A program made the translations under genes and the position numbers. A DNA stretch of 64,000 bases from Clitoria ternatea (Eukaryota > Streptophyta > Magnoliopsida > Fabales > Fabaceae): positions 15,361,001 to 15,425,000 of the forward strand of contig CM075671.1 in assembly GCA_037962975.1 (NCBI GenBank). The letters run 5' to 3'. The notes beneath the pieces are model-generated. The model had not been told where the DNA came from, did no database searches, and saw only the letters and a program-made list of their open reading frames with translations. Positions 60,077 to 64,000 of the stretch are shown here, one piece after another; the first letter of the stretch is position 1; each line of letters starts with the position of its first letter.

Positions 60077-61590
60077 TGGCAAGCGCACCAATCATTTGTA
60101 GTTTTCAAAATTTAGATATCGTTCCACTGGGATTGAAAGTCAATAACAACAGTACTTTTCTATTTACTATGGTAAATGTGAAGAAAATTATGGACAAAAG
60201 AATGAGTTATATACAATTTATATAATATTCACAAGATAGCATGATTGAATGGTTCATAATATAAAAAGAAAATAAAAATCTATCTAAAAAGTTGAGTTGC
60301 AATCTAGAATAGGTAAGATACTTGAGATAAACACAGATAAACAAATTATGTTGGAAATTGGATCCCTAATCTAGAATAACAATGAGGAACTCAAGACATG
60401 CATATTTAATCATCAAGTTTCATGTCATTGCAGCTTAAAATCATTATAACTGATCCCTCGTGATATAAATTCTAAGAATTCACCGTAAAGTCTGATCCCT
60501 CGTGAGCTTTTTCAGTAAAAACTTGCATTAAGATCTGGCCTTATGGCAACAATGGTTAACAACCCCTATAGAATTGAGATACCAAGGGTATTCCAACTTT
60601 TACTTTCGTCAAAACAAGTTTTAATACGGCATAAATAATCATTCTCCTATTTGACATTTACACTAATAAAACAAGTTTTGATACACATGAAAATCATTCT
60701 CCCGTTTGACGTTCATATTAATAAAAGGTTGAAATACTAACATGGACTTGAATCATAAACATGCAGAGGTCGAATTCACAACATTATACTCAATAGATTA
60801 GTTCACCAATTCCAACATAAACAAATTAGTTATACATGGTGAAAGTAAAAACAACACTTACAGAGTTTGACATTACAAAGGCGATGGGAAACTTCACGAT
60901 ACAATGATCACAATACACCAAAACACACTCAAGTATCTAGAAAACTATTCTAGAACTACAACTCATAAAAGAAGTACTCAAAGTCGAGCACAAAGAGAGA
61001 AGAGAAGAGAATGGAATGGAATGGGATGTTTTGGAATGGTGTTGGATGGCCCTTTTTATAGGACTGAGCAAGGGTGCTGACGCTACGTGTCAGTGTGGCA
61101 CTACGTATCACACTCCTGACTCAGCCTCCATTAAACACTTGATAATGGCCACTTCAAATTATTAAATTTGATCATGCCTAGCCACATGGACATGTTTCCA
61201 CTGAGTTTTGGCCTTTCATGCTGAGTGGGGTGCCCATTGGTGCTAAGTGGAGTGCCCATTTTTGGGTCTAAGTGGAGTGATTGGCCAAAATAGAGGTGGA
61301 GACCACGCAGCACTGGTGCTACACGTGGCTGTGATGCGTAGCGTCAGCATCAAAAATAGCTGTTGATGCTACACATGCAGTGAGGCTATGCGTCAGCTCC
61401 TCCAGTGTAATTTTCTCTTGATTTCTTAATTTTTTCACTACAAAACTAGAGAAAATTAATCAAGGGCAGATTATTTCCAACAACATCCATTTATTAAATT
61501 CAAAGCCTAATTTTCTAACAAATTAAACTAATTTTTATAATTTTTGTGAAATTTTTATTAAAAGATTTATTGTAAATTTGAGGACTAACA
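60077..61590 (-). repeat. Athila-like LTR (3' LTR)
   Basis: About 1.5 kb; the plus strand starts TGGCAAGCGCACCA and ends GAGGACTAACA, so the minus strand has TGTTAG...TTGCCA. A TATA box on the minus strand (TATAAAAAGG, 61051-61060) is followed by CATTCTCTTCTCTTC. Upstream of it are several TGACGC/ACACGT-type words (61079-61115 and 61312-61395). A PPT (CTCAAGTTGGGGGTATT on the minus strand) abuts it at 61591, so it is the 3' LTR of a minus-strand element. Assignment to Athila rests on the TTGGTGCGCTTGCCA end and is tentative. Confidence 0.65.
61051..61060 (-). promoter_or_regulatory. TATA box of the Athila-like LTR
   Basis: TCCTATAAAAAGGGCC on the minus strand, with a pyrimidine-rich start region 40-60 bases on. 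Confidence 0.6.
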
Positions 61591-61607
61591 AATACCCCCA
61601 ACTTGAG
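61591..61607 (-). promoter_or_regulatory. Polypurine tract of the Athila-like element
   Basis: Minus strand CTCAAGTTGGGGGTATT, next to the LTR start. A second near-copy (TCAAGTTGGGGGTATTTATT) lies at about 62084-62103. Confidence 0.6.
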
Positions 61608-62700
61608 ACATTACTCGAGCAAGAAAGAAAAATAAAAATAAAAATTTGGAATCAAATTTTTGAGTTAGTCCGAGAATTTACAACAAAAAGTAATTTCACA
61701 ATTTAACTAATTTGTAATAATCAAAAATTGATATCAAATATAACAAAGGTTTAATGATAAAATTATTTACAATATTCTATTAACAAACAAGCAGAATTTC
61801 AAGCTTACCTCACAAGTATTTATCTCTATGTAATAGGTAACCTGTTTAACTCAATCAATCATAAAATCAAACGAATTTAACTTTGATTGTTATCTAATCA
61901 ATGGTTATTCATACAGAGTTAATTCAAAAATTACAAGGTCTTTTCACGGGTTGTAATGAGGCTTGGTTTACAAGAATCAATAGTTTTTCTTGGAATTCAA
62001 AAACCTGAAATCATAAAAGAGCATTTTATAATTCTTAAGCTTTCTCTTGACCTAAACTTCTCATTTTCTTTTATTGATGAAAAATAAATACCCCCAACTT
62101 GATTCTTTTCACTATTTTTGATTTTTCTTTTTCATACTTTATTTTTCTTTGAAAAGAATCAAGTTGCTTATTTTCACTCCCTATTTTTGTAAGAACTCTC
62201 AAAATATTTTTCTTTTATTTCAACTGCTCTTTTAATCAATCAAGTATAGGGAATGGTTAAAATAGATTTAGGTTTTAAGGGTACCAAAGAATTTATTTTA
62301 GGCTCAAATTAGCTTTCAAAGGATAAAATAATTTTTACCAAGGTAAGCTGTTTGGCCCAAGGTTTCTTTTCACCAATAAATGTGCCTTGATCATTTTCCT
62401 GAATTCTCTGTACAATAACACAAATCAAAGATTAAAGCAAAATCAATTCGAATGAAGTTATGTCGATTAAACCCTCAAGTGTTTAATAAGATCTCTCAAC
62501 TCACCGGGTTTTTGAAATTTGCTTGATAGTTAATAAACTTATTGTAATTAAATTTATCAAAATTCCTAAATTAAAAAGAACCAATAATTGATTTTTACAA
62601 AAATTGGTTTCATTATGTAAAAACTTTAAGTGTATAAATTAACTTACTTAACAAAAATTTGATTGTTTATTAAAAAAGATATTTTGTATACAATAGCATC
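61608..62700 (-). other. Non-coding internal remnant of the Athila-like element
   Basis: AT-rich, without a recognisable domain. It contains a second PPT-like word near 62090, then ends at the truncated copia pol. Confidence 0.45.
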
Positions 62701-62706
62701 ACATGT

Positions 62707-64000
62707 TCAGAAGATAAGCACGTCATCTACATACAAACAAACAATCACACATTCACCATTTTCTGTTTTTATATAGACACATTTATCAACTTCAATAGAG
62801 GAAAAACCATAGCTAGTTAGAACTGCATCAAATTTCTCATGCCATTGTTTAGGTGCTTGTTTTAATCCGTATAAAGATTTGAGAAGTTTGCATACTTTAT
62901 GTTCTTGACCAGGGACAACGAAACCTTCAGGTTGAACCATGTAAATTTCTTCTTCTAGCTCACCATTTAAAAAAGAAGTTTTTACATCCATTTGATGAAT
63001 AACTAGATTATGAATGGATGCTAAAACAATTAAGATTCTTATAGAAGAAATTCTTGTTACCGGGGCAAAGGTGTCAAAATAATCTATATTTTCCTTTTGT
63101 GTAAAACCTTTTGCTACTAAACGAGCTTTGTATTTTTCAACTGAACCATCTGGTAAAAGCTTCTTCTTAAAAATCCATTTGCAACCAGTGGGCTTAGTTC
63201 CCGGAGGTAAATCGACTAAAGCCCAAGTGTTAGATTTTCAAATTGAATCTAATTCATTTTTAATTGTTTCTTTCCAAAAATTTGAGTCAGAGGAAGAAAT
63301 TGCTTCAGAAAAGGTCAAAGGATCCCTTCCAACAAGATATGTGTAAAAATCATTTCCAAAGGATGTTTCTTTTCATTGTCTCTTGCCTCTTCTCAAATCA
63401 TTATATGGGTTCTCATTATTGATAAGTGAAGGTGTATTTGAAGTATTATCAAAATTATTTTTCATGGGAAATAAATGCTTAAAAAATTCTGCATTCTTAG
63501 TTTCAATGATAGTATTACAATCAAGCACATCACTTTTAATGACAAGAAACCTATATGCAGCACTATGCTCAACATATCCAATAAACATACAATCCGAGGT
63601 TTTCGATCCTATTTTTATCTTTTTAGGATCTGGTAACATTACCTTAGCCAAACACCCCCACACTTTTAAATATTTAAGATTAGGTTTATGACCTTTCCAT
63701 AGCTCATGGGGAGTTTTCCTAGAATTTTTATAGGGAATTCTATTTTGAAGATGACAGGCTGTTAATAAGGCTTCACCCCATAAGTTATCTGGTGCGGCAG
63801 AACTAATTAATAGTGCATTCATCATTTCTTTCAAGGTCCTAATTTTCCTTTCAGCTACACCATTAGATTGAGGTGAATAGGGTGGAGTTGTTTCATGGAT
63901 TATTCATTCCTTTTCACAAAATTCATTAAACAATAGTACTCGCCACCTCTATCAGATCTAACTCTTTTTATTTTCTTATTTAATTGATTTTCTACCTCGG
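62707..64000 (-). pseudogene. Ty1/copia pol: integrase end and reverse transcriptase, decayed
   Basis: Minus-strand copia pol entering from the right edge. Integrase: catalytic D in SDRGGEY and E in NGVAERKIRTLKEMM, followed by LWGEALLTACHLQNRIP and HKPNLKYLKVWGC. RT: GCKWIFKKKLLPDG, YKARLVAKGF, VTRISSIRIL, QMDVKTSFLNGELEEEIYM, SLYGLKQAPKQWHEKFD and CLYVDDVLIF, whose YVDD is the polymerase centre. The frame then ends at 62707, so the RT thumb and RNase H are lost. Lesions: TGA at 63373-63375, TGA at about 63237-63239, and a frameshift with another TGA between 63895 and 63930. PBS, gag and 5' LTR would lie beyond the window; no 3' LTR of its own was found. Confidence 0.88.

Overview
The window is nuclear DNA from a plant, most likely a legume of the Ogre-rich galegoid (IRLC) group; that placement is inferred from the repeat families, not from a species marker. 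Supporting observations are GT-AG introns, plant Ty3/gypsy and Ty1/copia retroelements, a Cassandra LTR carrying a 5S rRNA-like core, a CACTA transposon end, and one cytosolic-type tRNA-Ser(AGA).

Layout. 1-4242: 5' part of a minus-strand Tat-type gypsy element, whose gag-pol frame is continuous but holds seven in-frame stops. 4322-23409: a complete Ogre-type element (about 19.1 kb, minus strand) with 5-bp target duplication GGTAT, two LTRs, tRNA-type PBS, polypurine tract, an extra ORF1, gag-protease, an intron-like gap, pol (nonsense codon, frameshift and integrase deletion) and an 80-bp minisatellite in its 3' untranslated region. It sits inside an older chromovirus-type LTR (4243-4321 plus 23410-24173), and its left LTR carries an 860-bp foreign solo LTR. 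24174-31483: a minus-strand Tekay/Del-like chromovirus with a 3.1-kb 5' LTR and truncated integrase. 31484-34232: hAT-like debris, then an inverted second copy of that LTR, giving an inverted repeat with arms of about 2 kb.

36685-50841 is the genic core: two head-to-head, multi-exon SEN1/UPF1-type (SF1B) helicase genes. Gene A (minus, 7 exons) and gene B (plus, 8 exons) keep matching exon phases and full helicase motifs, yet each has one disabling lesion: a 29-bp frame-breaking retroposition scar in A and one in-frame TAA in B. A third copy survives as two fragments (52258-52947 and about 57117-57372) separated by a Tat-type LTR with antisense-ORF remains, itself hit by a Cassandra solo LTR. 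tRNA-Ser(AGA) lies between gene B and the third copy.

57373-64000 is again repeat-rich: a chromovirus pol/LTR junction scrap, a CACTA end with a captured calcium-dependent protein kinase fragment (two exons), an Athila-like LTR with PPT, and a decayed copia pol cut off just after its YVDD motif.

No intact protein-coding host gene was found; both helicases would be called pseudogenes in this haplotype. I did not find a wholly new biological system. The most informative signals are the disabled helicase pair, the micro-retroposition scar, the captured kinase exons, the LTR-borne tandem repeats and the shared TGACGC/GCGTCA palindromic motif.
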